63,863 nucleotides of DNA from Pseudomonadota bacterium (GCA_021835845.1 JAKBJU010000014.1:1-63863), one strand, 5' to 3'. Shown: positions 52,940 to 63,791, counted from the stretch's first letter. Program-made: numbers and translations. Notes: a model not told the origin generated them from the letters alone.

Positions 52940-54175
52940 ATGGATCTTTTCGAAATATCTGGAATACTGCTGAGCGCCGCGGCGTTCGGAAGCTACATCA
53001 ACGACAGGTGGATCAGGCTGCCCTCCTCGATCGGGCTGATGCTGCTCGCCATGGGAGTCGGTTTCATCGGGCTTGCGCTCGGGGGCATGGGGCTTGTCGA
53101 CATCGCCCCGATCGACGCTTTCTTGCGGCACGTCGATTTCAGCAAGACGGTGTTTCACGGCATGCTTTCCTTTCTGCTCTTCGCAGGGGCTTCCCAGATC
53201 AGCGTGAACGACCTGAAAAGCGCCAAGCTCCCAATAGCGGTCACGGCCACGGTCAGCACGCTGATCTCCACCCTCTTGATCGGCATGGCCTTCCATTTTC
53301 TGGCGCAGGCGATGGGCTTTCCCCGGGTGAGTCTGCTCTATGCCATGCTTTTCGGGGCGATCCTCTCTCCCACGGATCCCATCGCGGTGATCGGCATCAT
53401 CAAGAAGATGAATGCGCCCAAGGCGATGGAAACCAAGATCGCGGGCGAATCCCTTTTCAACGACGGCGTCGCGATCGTGTTCTATCTGACGATACTGGAA
53501 TTCATTGAGGGAGGGGCTGAGCCCACCTTCACCGGCGCCATGGGGCTGCTGCTGCAGGAAGCGGGAGGTGGGCTTCTGATCGGCTGGGTCATGGGCCGGA
53601 TTGCCCACAGGATGCTCTCGAAAGTCGAAGCCTACCAGTCCGAGCTGCTGATCACGCTGGCGGTGGCATCCGGCGGCTACCTGCTGGCCGAGAAGCTGCA
53701 TGTTTCCGCACCGATCGCGATGGTAGTGTCGGGGATACTCATCGGCAACAGGGGGCGGGACGCCCTCTCGGCAAGAAAGCGGGAACATATCGATTCCTTC
53801 TGGGAGCTGGTCGACGAAATACTGAATGCGGTGCTGTTCATGCTCATCGGGCTCGAAATGATGGTGATCAAAGTCGATCTGGCGACTGCGCTGCTCGGCC
53901 TTGTGTGCATTCCGGTGGCGCTTTCTGCCCGCTTTGTCAGCATTGCGATTCCGGTTCAATTGATGAAGCCGTTCTATGCCTTCCAGAGGGGAACGAGCGC
54001 AGTCATGACCTGGGGAGGATTGCGCGGCGCGCTTTCGATCGCCATGGTCCTCGCGCTCACCCGCCAGGACATCAAGACGGTTTTCTTGCCCTGCGTCTAT
54101 TTCGTCGCCGTGTTTTCCATCGCGGTGCAGGGGATGACGTTCAGCAGGCTGCTGAAGAAATATGACATGGCCTGA
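52940..54175 (+). CDS. CPA1-type Na+/H+ antiporter
   Basis: A 411-residue cation:proton antiporter (NhaP/YjcE-like) with about twelve spans. Signature segments are GAILSPTDPIAVIGIIKKMNAPKAMETKIAGESLFNDGVAIVFYLT, which holds the conserved Asp of the ND/DD motif, and VMTWGGLRGALSIAMVLAL, the second family block. Exchanges Na+ or K+ for protons and helps pH and sodium balance. No regulatory C-terminal domain. A six-base-pair hairpin (CGCCAG/CTGGCG, 54181-54195) follows its stop. Confidence 0.92.
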   Translation: MDLFEISGILLSAAAFGSYINDRWIRLPSSIGLMLLAMGVGFIGLALGGMGLVDIAPIDAFLRHVDFSKTVFHGMLSFLLFAGASQISVNDLKSAKLPIAVTATVSTLISTLLIGMAFHFLAQAMGFPRVSLLYAMLFGAILSPTDPIAVIGIIKKMNAPKAMETKIAGESLFNDGVAIVFYLTILEFIEGGAEPTFTGAMGLLLQEAGGGLLIGWVMGRIAHRMLSKVEAYQSELLITLAVASGGYLLAEKLHVSAPIAMVVSGILIGNRGRDALSARKREHIDSFWELVDEILNAVLFMLIGLEMMVIKVDLATALLGLVCIPVALSARFVSIAIPVQLMKPFYAFQRGTSAVMTWGGLRGALSIAMVLALTRQDIKTVFLPCVYFVAVFSIAVQGMTFSRLLKKYDMA

Positions 54176-54180
54176 AGCGC

Positions 54181-54195
54181 CGCCAGACTCTGGCG
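54181..54195 (+). terminator. Weak hairpin after the antiporter gene
   Basis: CGCCAG (54181-54186) and CTGGCG (54190-54195) form a short stem with a three-base loop directly after the antiporter stop, followed by TTTGG. The T-run is minimal, so it is at best a weak terminator. Confidence 0.35.
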
Positions 54196-54237
54196 TTTGG
54201 TGTTAGAATTCAGGTCTGCCGTTTTCTGACTTCCGCC

Positions 54238-56214
54238 ATGTTCTCCAAGCTCAATCCACCGCAATCTGCAGCCGTCAGGCATATCGACGGCCCGCTCCTG
54301 GTGCTTGCCGGCGCGGGGAGCGGAAAGACCCGCGTGATCACGCACAAGATCGCCTATCTGATCGAGGAATGCGGCTATTCCCCTTCCCATGTCGCAGCGA
54401 TCACCTTCACCAACAAGGCGGCGAAAGAAATGCAGGAGCGGGTGGGCAAGCTGCTCAAGGGAAGCGGCAAGGGGCTGACCCTGTCGACCTTCCATTCCCT
54501 GGGGCTTGCCATGGTGAGAAGCGAATCGGAAAAGCTCGGGCTCAAGTCGCGTTTTTCCATCCTCGATTCCGCGGATGCATCGGGCATCCTGATGGAGCTT
54601 TTCAGGACCACGGACAAGAAACTGGTGCGCTCGCTCGCTGCCCGGATCTCGGGATGGAAAAACAATCTGGTTTCCCCGGATGCCGCCCTGTCCGGCGCAG
54701 GGGACGAAGAAGAACACCTGATGGCGCGGGTTTACCGCGATTACCAGGCTACCCTGCAGGCTTATCAGGCGGTCGATTTCGACGACCTGATCCGGCTTCC
54801 GGTCGAGCTTCTCGCCAACGATCGCGAGGCGCAGGAAAAGTGGCAGGGGAGGCTGCGCTATCTCCTGATAGACGAATACCAGGACACCAATCTTTCCCAG
54901 TACCGCCTGATCAAGCTCCTGGCAGGATCAAGAGGAGCGTTCACTGCGGTGGGGGATGACGACCAGGCGATCTATGCCTGGAGGGGGGCTTCCAAGGAGA
55001 ACATTGCCGAGCTGAGCCGCGATTATCCCAATCTGGAAGTGATCAAGCTGGAGCAGAACTACCGCTCCACGGTCAGGATACTGAAGGCCGCCAACAGCCT
55101 GATTTCCAACAATCCCAAGCTGTTCGAGAAGAAACTCTGGTCGGATCTCGGGCACGGGGAGCCGATCAGGGTGGTTGCAGCAAGAGACGAGGAGCACGAG
55201 GCGGAAACCGTGGCGAGGTCGCTGCTCGCGCACAAGTTCGAGCACAGGGGAAAGTTTTCGGACTACGCCATCCTCTACCGGGGCAACCACCAGGCGAGGC
55301 TCTTCGAGCAATATCTGCGTGAGGAGAAAGTGCCTTACCGGGTCAGCGGCGGCCTTTCCTTCTTCGATCGAAGCGAAATCAAGGATATCGTCGCCTATCT
55401 GAGGCTGCTCGTTAATCCGGACGATGATCCTGCCTTCGTGCGCGCGGTGACCACCCCGAAGCGCGGCGTGGGGAACCAGACCCTGGAAGCGCTGGGGCGC
55501 TATGCGGGAAAGCGGCATGCGAGCATGTTCGAGGCGGCCTTCGAGGCGGGATTTGCCCACGAGATTTCCCCAAAGCAGCTGGAGCCATTGCTCGCCTTCT
55601 GCAATTTCATCAATAATCTGCAATTCGAAGCCGGGAAGGCGCCTGCCGGGGAGATCATCAACGATCTTTTGAAGGCGATAGGCTACGAGGCGCATCTTTT
55701 CGATTCCGATGAGCCCAGGCAGGCGAAATCGAAATGGGAAAACGTGACGGATTTTTCTGCCTGGATAGCGAAGAAGGGAGAGGAAGACGGCAAGAATCTG
55801 GTCGAGCTTACCCAGACGATCACGCTCATGAACCTGCTGGATCGGCAGGAGGAAGACTACGATGCGGTGCAGCTTTCCACGCTGCATGCCGCTAAGGGGC
55901 TGGAATTCAGGCATGTTTTCCTGGTCGGGGTGGAGGAGGGGATACTGCCGCATCAGGAATCCATGGGCGAATCCGGCATCGAGGAAGAGCGGCGCCTGAT
56001 GTACGTGGGGGTGACAAGAGCGAGGGAGGGACTTTCCATCAGCTATTGCCAGAAGCGCAAGCGGGCGAAGGAGACTCAGGTTTGCGAGCCCAGCCGGTTC
56101 ATTGCCGAACTGGGGGAAGACCTGAAGTTCTCCGGCACGACCGTCACGAAGTCGATGGGCAACGAGAAGCTCGCCATGCTCAAATCGGCGCTTGCAGGAA
56201 ACGGATCAACATGA
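54238..56214 (+). CDS. rep: ATP-dependent DNA helicase Rep
   Basis: A 658-residue UvrD/Rep superfamily I helicase that clears proteins ahead of the replication fork. Motifs: Q-motif LNPPQSAAV, motif [14 protein letters not shown], Ia [52 protein letters not shown] and [14 protein letters not shown] and [12 protein letters not shown]. The insertion [26 protein letters not shown] is typical of Rep rather than UvrD. Length is close to E. coli Rep (673). Its start follows the presumed promoter region TTAGAATTCAGG. ridA starts 14 bp after its stop. Confidence 0.95.
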   Translation: MFSKLNPPQSAAVRHIDGPLLVLAGAGSGKTRVITHKIAYLIEECGYSPSHVAAITFTNKAAKEMQERVGKLLKGSGKGLTLSTFHSLGLAMVRSESEKLGLKSRFSILDSADASGILMELFRTTDKKLVRSLAARISGWKNNLVSPDAALSGAGDEEEHLMARVYRDYQATLQAYQAVDFDDLIRLPVELLANDREAQEKWQGRLRYLLIDEYQDTNLSQYRLIKLLAGSRGAFTAVGDDDQAIYAWRGASKENIAELSRDYPNLEVIKLEQNYRSTVRILKAANSLISNNPKLFEKKLWSDLGHGEPIRVVAARDEEHEAETVARSLLAHKFEHRGKFSDYAILYRGNHQARLFEQYLREEKVPYRVSGGLSFFDRSEIKDIVAYLRLLVNPDDDPAFVRAVTTPKRGVGNQTLEALGRYAGKRHASMFEAAFEAGFAHEISPKQLEPLLAFCNFINNLQFEAGKAPAGEIINDLLKAIGYEAHLFDSDEPRQAKSKWENVTDFSAWIAKKGEEDGKNLVELTQTITLMNLLDRQEEDYDAVQLSTLHAAKGLEFRHVFLVGVEEGILPHQESMGESGIEEERRLMYVGVTRAREGLSISYCQKRKRAKETQVCEPSRFIAELGEDLKFSGTTVTKSMGNEKLAMLKSALAGNGST

Positions 56215-56227
56215 AAGGAAGAAGAAA

Positions 56228-56629
56228 ATGACGAAGCAGATCATCAGCACAAGTGACGCGCCCAAGGCGATCGGCACCTATTCCCAGGCCGTGCGCGCCA
56301 AGGATACGGTTTACCTTTCCGGGCAGATCGGGCTCGACCCTGTCACCATGCAGCTCGAGGAAGGGGTGGAGGCGCAGATCCATCGGGTTTTCGGGAATCT
56401 CTCGGCAGTAGCCAAGGCATGCGGCGGGTCCCTCGGCAATCTCGTCAAGCTCAACGTCTACATGACCGACCTTTCCCATTTTCCCAAGCTCAACGAGATC
56501 ATGGGGAGCTATTTCACCGAACCTTATCCCGCGCGCGCCGCGGTTGGGGTGGCGAGTCTTCCGAAAGGGGCGCAGGTCGAAATGGACGGCATCCTCGTTC
56601 TCGGCATAGGCGATACGGACAAGGACTGA
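56228..56629 (+). CDS. ridA: RidA enamine/imine deaminase
   Basis: A 133-residue YjgF/YER057c/UK114 family protein. RidA hydrolyses reactive 2-aminoacrylate-type enamines and imines made by PLP enzymes. Key features: [27 protein letters not shown], and the C-terminal [23 protein letters not shown] with the catalytic arginine and glutamate. Start at 56228 has AAAGGAAG upstream. The recG GTG start follows its stop immediately. Confidence 0.96.
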   Translation: MTKQIISTSDAPKAIGTYSQAVRAKDTVYLSGQIGLDPVTMQLEEGVEAQIHRVFGNLSAVAKACGGSLGNLVKLNVYMTDLSHFPKLNEIMGSYFTEPYPARAAVGVASLPKGAQVEMDGILVLGIGDTDKD

Positions 56630-58617
<1,988 letters not shown>

Positions 58618-58621
<4 letters not shown>

Positions 58622-59148
58622 TGAAAAACGACTGGAAAAAGAGCCCGTTGGGAACTGGGCGCGGACTTTCGAAATGGGTGAGGGACAGGGGCTCGCTCAC
58701 CGAGCGCATCATGGCGAAATGCGGGGATTTCGGCGTAAGGCATGTGGCGAACCGCTACGCCAGGGTCAATCGGGACGAAGCCCGAAGGATAGGGGTGAAT
58801 CCGAAAACATTCGCGCTGGTTCGCGAAGTCTATCTGTGCTGCGGCGATAAGCCCGTCGTTTTTGCCCATTCGGTGGCCGCAAGAGCCTGCCTGAAAGGGC
58901 CCTGGCGCAATCTGGCCGCTCTTGGGCAGAAGTCGCTGGGAAGCGCTTTCCTTTCGAATCCCAGGGTGAAGCGGGACGATCTGGAATTCTTGCCTATCTC
59001 GAAGCGCCATCCGCTTTATGCGAAGTCTTGCCGCTTCATGGCGCGTCGCCCGACGAGGCTGTGGGCGAGGCGCTCCCTGTTCGGGCTGGGAAAAAGAGAA
59101 ATCCTGGTGACCGAAGTGTTTCTTCCGGAAATCCTGGAGCTCTCTTGA
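58618..59148 (+). CDS. ubiC: Chorismate pyruvate-lyase
   Basis: A 176-residue UbiC that splits chorismate to 4-hydroxybenzoate and pyruvate, the first committed step of ubiquinone synthesis. Segments: [22 protein letters not shown] near residues 25-45, [40 protein letters not shown] and [24 protein letters not shown], the usual UbiC order. Two ATG codons (58618 and 58621) can start it. It overlaps recG by four bases and ubiA by four bases (TTGA). Confidence 0.93.
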
Positions 59149-59993
59149 ACAGATGGCCGCTCTATGCGAGGCTGATGCGGATCGACAAGCCGATCGGCAC
59201 ACTGCTTCTGCTCTGGCCGACATTGTGGGGGCTGTGGATCGCATCGAACGGGCATCCGCATCCTGTCGTTCTCCTTGTATTCGTCCTGGGTACGGTATTG
59301 ATGCGCTCGGCCGGGTGCGTCGTGAACGACTATGCCGACCGGGATTTCGATCCGCATGTGGAGCGCACCAGGGAAAGGCCGCTGGCTTCCGGCAAGGTCA
59401 CCAAAAAGGAGGCGCTGGTTCTCGCCGCGGCGCTGGCCCTGGCTGCCTTCGCTCTGGCGCTTTTCCTCAATCGCCTGACGATCCTGCTTTCTTTCGCAGC
59501 CCTTTTTCTTGCGGCGAGCTATCCCTACACCAAGCGCTTCTTCGCGATCCCCCAGGCCTATCTCGGGATCGCATTCGGCTTCGGCATTCCCATGGCTTTC
59601 GCTGCGGAGACGGGATCGGTTCCGACTGTCGCATGGAGCATGCTCGCCGCGAATCTGTTCTGGACCGTCGCCTACGATACGGAATACGCCCTGGTGGACA
59701 GGGAGGACGATATCAGGATAGGCATCCGGACTTCGGCGCTCACCTTCGGCAGGTATGACATTTTCGCCGTCATGCTCTGCTACGCGATGATGCTCGCCAT
59801 ACTGACTTTCGTCGGGATCGAACTCGGGCGCGGCGCATTCTATTATGCCGGGCTCCTCGCCGCCTTCTTCGTCATGCTCTACCACTACACCCTGATCAGG
59901 GGCCGGGACCGGATGCGGTGCTTCAGGGCTTTCCTGCACAACAACTGGGTGGGGGGGGTGATCTTCCTGGGGATTGTCCTCGACTACCTGTGA
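59145..59993 (+). CDS. ubiA: 4-hydroxybenzoate octaprenyltransferase
   Basis: A 282-residue membrane prenyltransferase that joins the polyprenyl chain to 4-hydroxybenzoate for ubiquinone. The TTG at 59145 overlaps the ubiC stop (TTGA), has TGGAG five bases upstream and gives [35 protein letters not shown], aligning with E. coli UbiA; an ATG at 59175 would cut into the conserved RIDKP block. The two Asp-rich motifs are NDYADRDFD (near residues 62-70) and [12 protein letters not shown] (near 182-193). Eight to nine spans are expected. Gene pairing ubiC-ubiA is classical. Confidence 0.95.
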   Translation: MNRWPLYARLMRIDKPIGTLLLLWPTLWGLWIASNGHPHPVVLLVFVLGTVLMRSAGCVVNDYADRDFDPHVERTRERPLASGKVTKKEALVLAAALALAAFALALFLNRLTILLSFAALFLAASYPYTKRFFAIPQAYLGIAFGFGIPMAFAAETGSVPTVAWSMLAANLFWTVAYDTEYALVDREDDIRIGIRTSALTFGRYDIFAVMLCYAMMLAILTFVGIELGRGAFYYAGLLAAFFVMLYHYTLIRGRDRMRCFRAFLHNNWVGGVIFLGIVLDYL

Positions 59994-60100
59994 ACCGTTC
60001 GTGCGCGAAAATCGACCGCATGTCGGGTCGCTCTTGCGCATCGAAACAGCCGCGATTAAATTGGGGTCATGTGTTTTTGAATCGGGAAAGGACCACGGCG

Positions 60101-60397
60101 GTGAACAGACAGGAACTGGCGGAGCGCATTTCGGCGAAGCATCCCGGCCTGACGGAGAAGGATGTCGACCTCGCGGTCGGCCTCATCCTGGGGGCGGTGG
60201 GGCATGTTCTCGCCGGAGGAGGGCGCACCGAGATCAGGGGGTTCGGCAGCTTTTCGCTGGCGCGCCGCAACGCGCGGATGGCCAGGAATCCGAAAACTGG
60301 CGAGCCTATTTCGGTTCCCGAAAAGAACGTCCCCCATTTCAAGCCTGGAAAGGAACTGAGGGAGCGCATTTCTGGAAATGAGCATGCCGGAACTTGA
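60101..60397 (+). CDS. ihfB: IHF beta-subunit / HU-family DNA-binding protein
   Basis: A 98-residue bacterial histone-like protein. Begins at GTG (NRQELAERISAKHPGLTEKDVDLAVGLILGAV). The DNA-binding arm region reads GGGRTEIRGFGSFSLARRNARMARNPKTGEPISVPEKNVPHFKPGKELRERI, matching IHF-beta closely (IRGFGSFSL, NPKTG, VPHFKPGKELR). IHF bends DNA at specific sites and often assists sigma-54 promoters such as the one at 2183. GAAAGGA is the ribosome site. The Rossmann of genes changes here: it is monocistronic, followed 50 bp later by a glycine-zipper gene. Confidence 0.88.
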   Translation: MNRQELAERISAKHPGLTEKDVDLAVGLILGAVGHVLAGGGRTEIRGFGSFSLARRNARMARNPKTGEPISVPEKNVPHFKPGKELRERISGNEHAGT

Positions 60398-60447
60398 AGC
60401 CCGGGAGATTGCCGAATCCATGCAACTTCGAAAGAAAGGATAGAAAA

Positions 60448-60777
60448 ATGAAGCGAAAAATCGCAATGCTTTCCATCGTGTCCGCCTTCGCTTTCACCTC
60501 CCTGCCCGCGCAAGCCGACATCACGGCAGGCGGGGCGCTGGGGGCGGTTGCCGGCGGGCTGCTCGGCAGCCAAGTGGGTGAGGGCAACGGCAGAATCGCT
60601 GCATCCGCTCTGGGCGCCGTGCTCGGGTTCAACGCTGGCCAGTCGGTATCCCAGCCGGCCTACGGCCCCCCTCCGGGACAGGTCTACATGGCCCCTCCCC
60701 CGGTCTATGCCGCACCTTATTACAGGGGGGAGGACGACGGCTACAGATACTATCGCCGCGGGGATGACGACGACTGA
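60448..60777 (+). CDS. Glycine-zipper envelope protein
   Basis: A 109-residue exported protein. Signal peptide KRKIAMLSIVSAFAFTSLPAQA, cut before DITAGG. It is followed by a glycine-zipper stretch GGALGAVAGGLLGSQVGEGNGRIAASALGAVLGFNAGQSV of the 2TM/Rick_17kDa type. The C-terminal half is Pro/Tyr/Asp rich (GPPPGQVYMAPPPVYAAPYYRGEDDGYRYYRRGDDDD). No lipobox cysteine, so it is periplasmic or outer-membrane associated. The start at 60448 with AAAGGAT upstream is preferred over the frame start at 60394. Function of these small envelope proteins is largely unknown. Confidence 0.85.
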   Translation: MKRKIAMLSIVSAFAFTSLPAQADITAGGALGAVAGGLLGSQVGEGNGRIAASALGAVLGFNAGQSVSQPAYGPPPGQVYMAPPPVYAAPYYRGEDDGYRYYRRGDDDD

Positions 60778-60785
60778 GCGCCGAG

Positions 60786-60890
60786 TCAGCCGCTGACAAG
60801 AGAAAGGGCGAGAAAGAAGAGCGCCGCAGCGAGGGTCGCCGAAACGAGATCGGCGACCCTCGGTTTCGAATCATCCAGCTCCATTCGCAT
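60786..60890 (-). CDS. Possible 34-residue membrane miniprotein
   Basis: On the minus strand an ATG at 60890 preceded by GGAGG (five bases away) opens a 34-codon frame, MRMELDDSKPRVADLVSATLAA..., with one hydrophobic helix of about 20 residues before a TGA stop. It is too short for routine calling. The good ribosome site and the charged-then-hydrophobic layout suggest a real single-span miniprotein, but it lacks any family support. Confidence 0.4.
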   Translation of the reverse strand: MRMELDDSKPRVADLVSATLAAALFFLALSLVSG

Positions 60891-60967
60891 ATGGCCTCCG
60901 CAGAGAAAGCTCCTGATACAATGTTAGTCCCGATTTCTGAAATTGCCATTCGCAAAAGAGGAGCCGA

Positions 60968-61576
60968 TTGATTTTGTTCAGTAAAGCCGGAATCGGCATC
61001 GCCCTGGCGTTTTTCGCCATGAATCTGGCCGCCGATCAGGCGGCAGCCTTCGATTTCTTTCCGAGGCACGCCTCCCGTTCGGAGATCGGCAGCCAGGCCG
61101 CCCCTGCCGCAGAGGAGGTCGATCTCCACGGCAAGGCCATCGTGGCATTCAGCCCGAACGGGGAGGCGACGAGCGTGGTTGTCGATGCGATCGGGCGTGC
61201 GCGAAGCCAGATTCTGGTGCAGGCCTACAGCTTCACCAGCAAGCCGATTCTGGCTGCGCTTGCCCGCGCCGAAGAGCGGGGCGTGGATGTCGAAGTCATT
61301 GTCGACAAGAGCAACGACAAGGGGCGTTATTCCGGAGCCACCTACATGCGCAATCACGGCGTTCCCGTGTGGGTGGACGACTCGGTGCGCATCGCGCACA
61401 ACAAGGTCATGATTTTTGACCGCAAATCGGTATTGACGGGAAGCTTCAATTTCAGCGCTGCAGCGCAGAAGAGCAATGCCGAGAATGTCCTCCTGGTCGA
61501 GAATTCTCCCGAGCTTGCCGCCCTTTACATGAACGACTGGAAGTGGCGGCAGTCCCTGTCGAGAAGGCTGCCATGA
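60968..61576 (+). CDS. Secreted phospholipase D-family nuclease (Nuc-like, single HKD)
   Basis: A 202-residue exported protein of the PLD superfamily. It starts at TTG (60968) with GAGGAG upstream and has signal peptide ILFSKAGIGIALAFFAMNLAADQAAA. The single HKD motif is HNKVMIFDRKSVLTGSFNFS (His, Lys, Asp, Gly-Ser, Asn), as in Nuc of Salmonella/pKM101, which works as a dimer. A FSPNGEATSVVVDAIGRARSQILVQAYSFTS block and VDKSNDKGRYSG before it are typical of Nuc endonucleases. It probably degrades DNA or other phosphodiesters in the periplasm. Confidence 0.88.
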   Translation: MILFSKAGIGIALAFFAMNLAADQAAAFDFFPRHASRSEIGSQAAPAAEEVDLHGKAIVAFSPNGEATSVVVDAIGRARSQILVQAYSFTSKPILAALARAEERGVDVEVIVDKSNDKGRYSGATYMRNHGVPVWVDDSVRIAHNKVMIFDRKSVLTGSFNFSAAAQKSNAENVLLVENSPELAALYMNDWKWRQSLSRRLP

Positions 61577-61599
61577 CGCGATATCGAGCTTGGCGATAA

Positions 61600-61971
61600 T
61601 CAGTAATGGCTCATGTTCCAGCGGATATACTTCGATTGCTGTCGAAGCCTGAAAACTATGTCGGGAAGAAGTGCGTGCTTCTTCTCGGTAAAAATCGCGC
61701 TGATCCCTGACGTATTCAACCCTGTCGCCAGGGCTATATTCTTGATTCCGAGGTTGAGCGCCTTGCCGAATTTCTTCGCCTCGAATGGCTTGGCGGTTTT
61801 TGCCGATCCGCGCCGGATATCGTCGACGCTGAAAGTTTCGAGGATCTCCAGCGTTTCTTCTCTGGAAAGACCTGTTTCCGAAGCAATCAGGCCGACCGCT
61901 TCCTCCACGATCGCTGTGAGCTTGGCGATGTCGTTCTCTTCCGTCTGTTGTGTAACGGCATATGGCAGCAT
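61600..61971 (-). CDS. Orphan 123-residue protein, unknown function
   Basis: A 123-residue soluble protein (MLPYAVTQQTEENDIAKLTAIVEE...) with a very good ribosome site (GGAGG, seven bases before the ATG). It has helical N-terminal half and a C-terminal basic tail (RLRQQSKYIRWNMSHY). No family is recognised; segments such as EETLEILETFSVDDI look like a helical domain. A perfect 17-bp palindrome lies 34 bp upstream. It sits at the last stretch of host-like chromosome before the tRNA fragment and could itself be part of acquired DNA. Confidence 0.6.
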   Translation of the reverse strand: MLPYAVTQQTEENDIAKLTAIVEEAVGLIASETGLSREETLEILETFSVDDIRRGSAKTAKPFEAKKFGKALNLGIKNIALATGLNTSGISAIFTEKKHALLPDIVFRLRQQSKYIRWNMSHY

Positions 61972-62004
61972 ATTTCCTCCATCGTTTTGACCATGCCGAA
62001 CAAT

Positions 62005-62021
62005 ATATCACAATGTGATAT
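62005..62021. promoter_or_regulatory. Palindrome upstream of the orphan gene (possible operator)
   Basis: ATATCACA and TGTGATAT flank a single central A, a perfect 17-bp palindrome in the presumed promoter region of the minus-strand orphan gene that begins at 61971. It is likely a regulator binding site. The stretch 61972-62376 otherwise contains no gene, only this palindrome, a terminator and a tRNA fragment. Confidence 0.5.
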
Positions 62022-62165
62022 GAAATGCGCAACTCCAGGATTGCGCCAAAGCAATGCATGTCGGGAGTAACGTGGCCAGTGATTGCGCCTGATCCGGGAA
62101 ATCAAGACCGCGGAAATACCACTGCTTATCGTTCTGGTGTGCCCTGGCGTGTCCCGGTGAGAAAC

Positions 62166-62194
62166 GAAAAAGGCCCGCATCTCTGCAAGCCTTT
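62166..62194 (-). terminator. Terminator downstream of the tRNA-Thr fragment
   Basis: On the minus strand AAGGC, GCA, loop, TGC and GCCTT form an interrupted stem followed by a T-run, seven bases after the CCA end of the tRNA fragment. It is probably the original terminator of the tRNA-Thr gene. Confidence 0.7.
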
Positions 62195-62201
62195 GATATT
62201 T

Positions 62202-62246
62202 TGGTGCTGATGAGGTGAATCGAACACCCGACCTACTGATTACGAA
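62202..62246 (-). tRNA. 3' half of tRNA-Thr(CGT), likely attachment-site remnant
   Basis: Read on the minus strand, this 45-base segment is a tRNA from the anticodon loop to the CCA end: loop TTCGTAA (anticodon CGT, threonine), five-base stem side TCAGT, five-base variable loop, T stem-loop with TTCGATT, acceptor strand CATCAGC, discriminator A and CCA. The 5' half is missing: the sequence before the loop does not pair with the anticodon stem and carries no D arm. Such a truncated copy usually arises when an element integrates into the 3' end of a tRNA gene. Confidence 0.8.
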
Positions 62247-62376
62247 ACGTATTTCGGAATTGGTGAGTTTTGTAAATCAATAGCTTGTGACGCTTGCCAT
62301 TTTCAAAACCAATGTCACGCAACCTGATTCGGGGCAGGATTTGGCGTCTTGCGGCACAAATTCGTCACGTTCACTT

Positions 62377-63678
62377 TCACAACTTGGACTCAATTATTTT
62401 CAAACCCTTCCGGGCATTCTCGTCACCTTGTGCTACAGCTAAACTTAGCCATTTTTTGGCTTGCGCAAAATCAATGGGTACACCATGTCCCTTGATGTAA
62501 AACCAGCCAATACTATTTTGGGCCACGGCCAAACCCTGTTCTGCAGCCTTCAGAAACCAATAAGCCGCTTCGTCGTAATTCTGGTCAACGCCAAGACCAC
62601 TTGCATATAATCTACCCAAAGAGTTTTGGGCAGCCGCGACACCTTGCTCTGCGGCTTTCCTATACCAAATAGATGCTTCCTTATAATCCTGCGGCACACC
62701 ATATCCTTTAGCATAAAGCCACCCCAAGCTATTTTGCGCCGCAATATTTTTATTATCAGCTGCCTTGCGATACCAGATAGCAGCCGCCTGATAGTCCTGT
62801 TGAACACCATATCCTTTTGTGTAAAGCCACCCCATACTATTTTGGGCAGCTGCGATGCCCTGTTCTGCAGCTTTGCGATACCAAATGGCAGCTTCCTGGG
62901 CGTCTTGCGGAATGCCCTCGCCCTTTGAATACAACACACCAAGATTGTATTGAGCCACAGCAATGCCTTGTTCTGCGGCCTTGCGATACCAAATTGCGGC
63001 TTCCTGTGTACTCTGCTTAACACCCAGTCCGTTGGCATACAACCTGCCTAGTTCTGCCTGTGCTGCCGCCACGTCGCGTTCGGCAGCCTGTAGATACCAT
63101 TGAAATGCTTCATTATAATCTTGAGATACACCATACCCATTAGCATATAACCAACCGAGACTATGCTGACCCGCAGGAAATTCTTGTTCCGCAGCTTTGC
63201 GAAACCATTTTACGGCTTCATCATAGTCTTTAATGACACCCAGTCCTTCAGCATACAATCCAGCCAATCCACATTGTGCTGAGGCCATACCTTGTTCTGC
63301 AGCTTTACGATACCATTGGGCTGCTTCCTCATAATTCTGCAGCACGCCAATGCCGTCAGCATATAATTCCCCGAGATGATACTGAGCAACTGCCACACCT
63401 CGCTTCGCAGCTTTACGATACCAATTAGCAGCCTCGACATAGTCCTGAGTAACTCCATGGCCATTAGCATATAACCATCCGATGCTGTTCTGAGCTGCTG
63501 CAATATCCTGATCTGCAGCCTTTCTGTACCAATTCATTGCCTGAGCATAATCCTGAGGAAAAGTTTGTCCTTTGGCAAACATTTCACCAATGACATATTG
63601 TGCGGATGCTTCTCCCTCTTCGGCGGATTGAATTAACTGCTTTAGCGAAATACTATCGGGATTAATATTTATGTCCAT
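62377..63678 (-). CDS. Sel1-repeat protein with eleven 36-residue repeats
   Basis: A 433-residue protein made of eleven consecutive Sel1-like repeats of exactly 36 residues (pattern NSLGWLYAKGYGVPQDY then EAAxWYRKAAEQGxAAAQ), with a short N-cap (MDININPDSISLKQL) and a C-cap (DENARKGLKIIESKL). No signal peptide or membrane span, so it is probably cytosolic. Sel1 solenoids bind proteins and appear in stress signalling and in host-interaction factors. The DNA is visibly richer in A/T than the rest of the window, and the gene lies on the inner side of the tRNA-fragment boundary, so it is probably acquired. The tandem 108-bp periodicity makes it prone to repeat-number change. Confidence 0.93.
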   Translation of the reverse strand: MDININPDSISLKQLIQSAEEGEASAQYVIGEMFAKGQTFPQDYAQAMNWYRKAADQDIAAAQNSIGWLYANGHGVTQDYVEAANWYRKAAKRGVAVAQYHLGELYADGIGVLQNYEEAAQWYRKAAEQGMASAQCGLAGLYAEGLGVIKDYDEAVKWFRKAAEQEFPAGQHSLGWLYANGYGVSQDYNEAFQWYLQAAERDVAAAQAELGRLYANGLGVKQSTQEAAIWYRKAAEQGIAVAQYNLGVLYSKGEGIPQDAQEAAIWYRKAAEQGIAAAQNSMGWLYTKGYGVQQDYQAAAIWYRKAADNKNIAAQNSLGWLYAKGYGVPQDYKEASIWYRKAAEQGVAAAQNSLGRLYASGLGVDQNYDEAAYWFLKAAEQGLAVAQNSIGWFYIKGHGVPIDFAQAKKWLSLAVAQGDENARKGLKIIESKL

Positions 63679-63718
63679 GAAATATTCGCGTCAACTTGTA
63701 GATCAACTAGACCGCAAT

Positions 63719-63752
63719 AAAAAAGCCCGTCACCTCTTTCAAGGTGAGGGGC
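63719..63752 (-). terminator. Terminator of the outer-membrane protein gene
   Basis: On the minus strand GCCC, C, TCACCT pair with AGGTGA, C, GGGC (63725-63735 with 63742-63752), followed by six T. It is a clear intrinsic terminator about 40 bp after the stop codon at 63792-63794, and it separates that gene from the Sel1 gene. Confidence 0.9.
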
Positions 63753-63791
63753 TCGAGAGTTGCCGGTTGACCCGGCTTGTTATGCTTTAAA

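Noticed and set aside
61887-62180. A 97-codon minus-strand frame between the orphan gene and the tRNA terminator
   Set aside because: It overlaps the start of the better supported orphan gene in another frame and has no domain. An integrase remnant was considered but no motif of tyrosine recombinases is visible.
62377-63678. Regular 108-bp periodicity suggestive of a repeat array or CRISPR
   Set aside because: The repeats are the coding units of the Sel1 protein, are degenerate at the DNA level, and there are no unique spacers between identical repeats.
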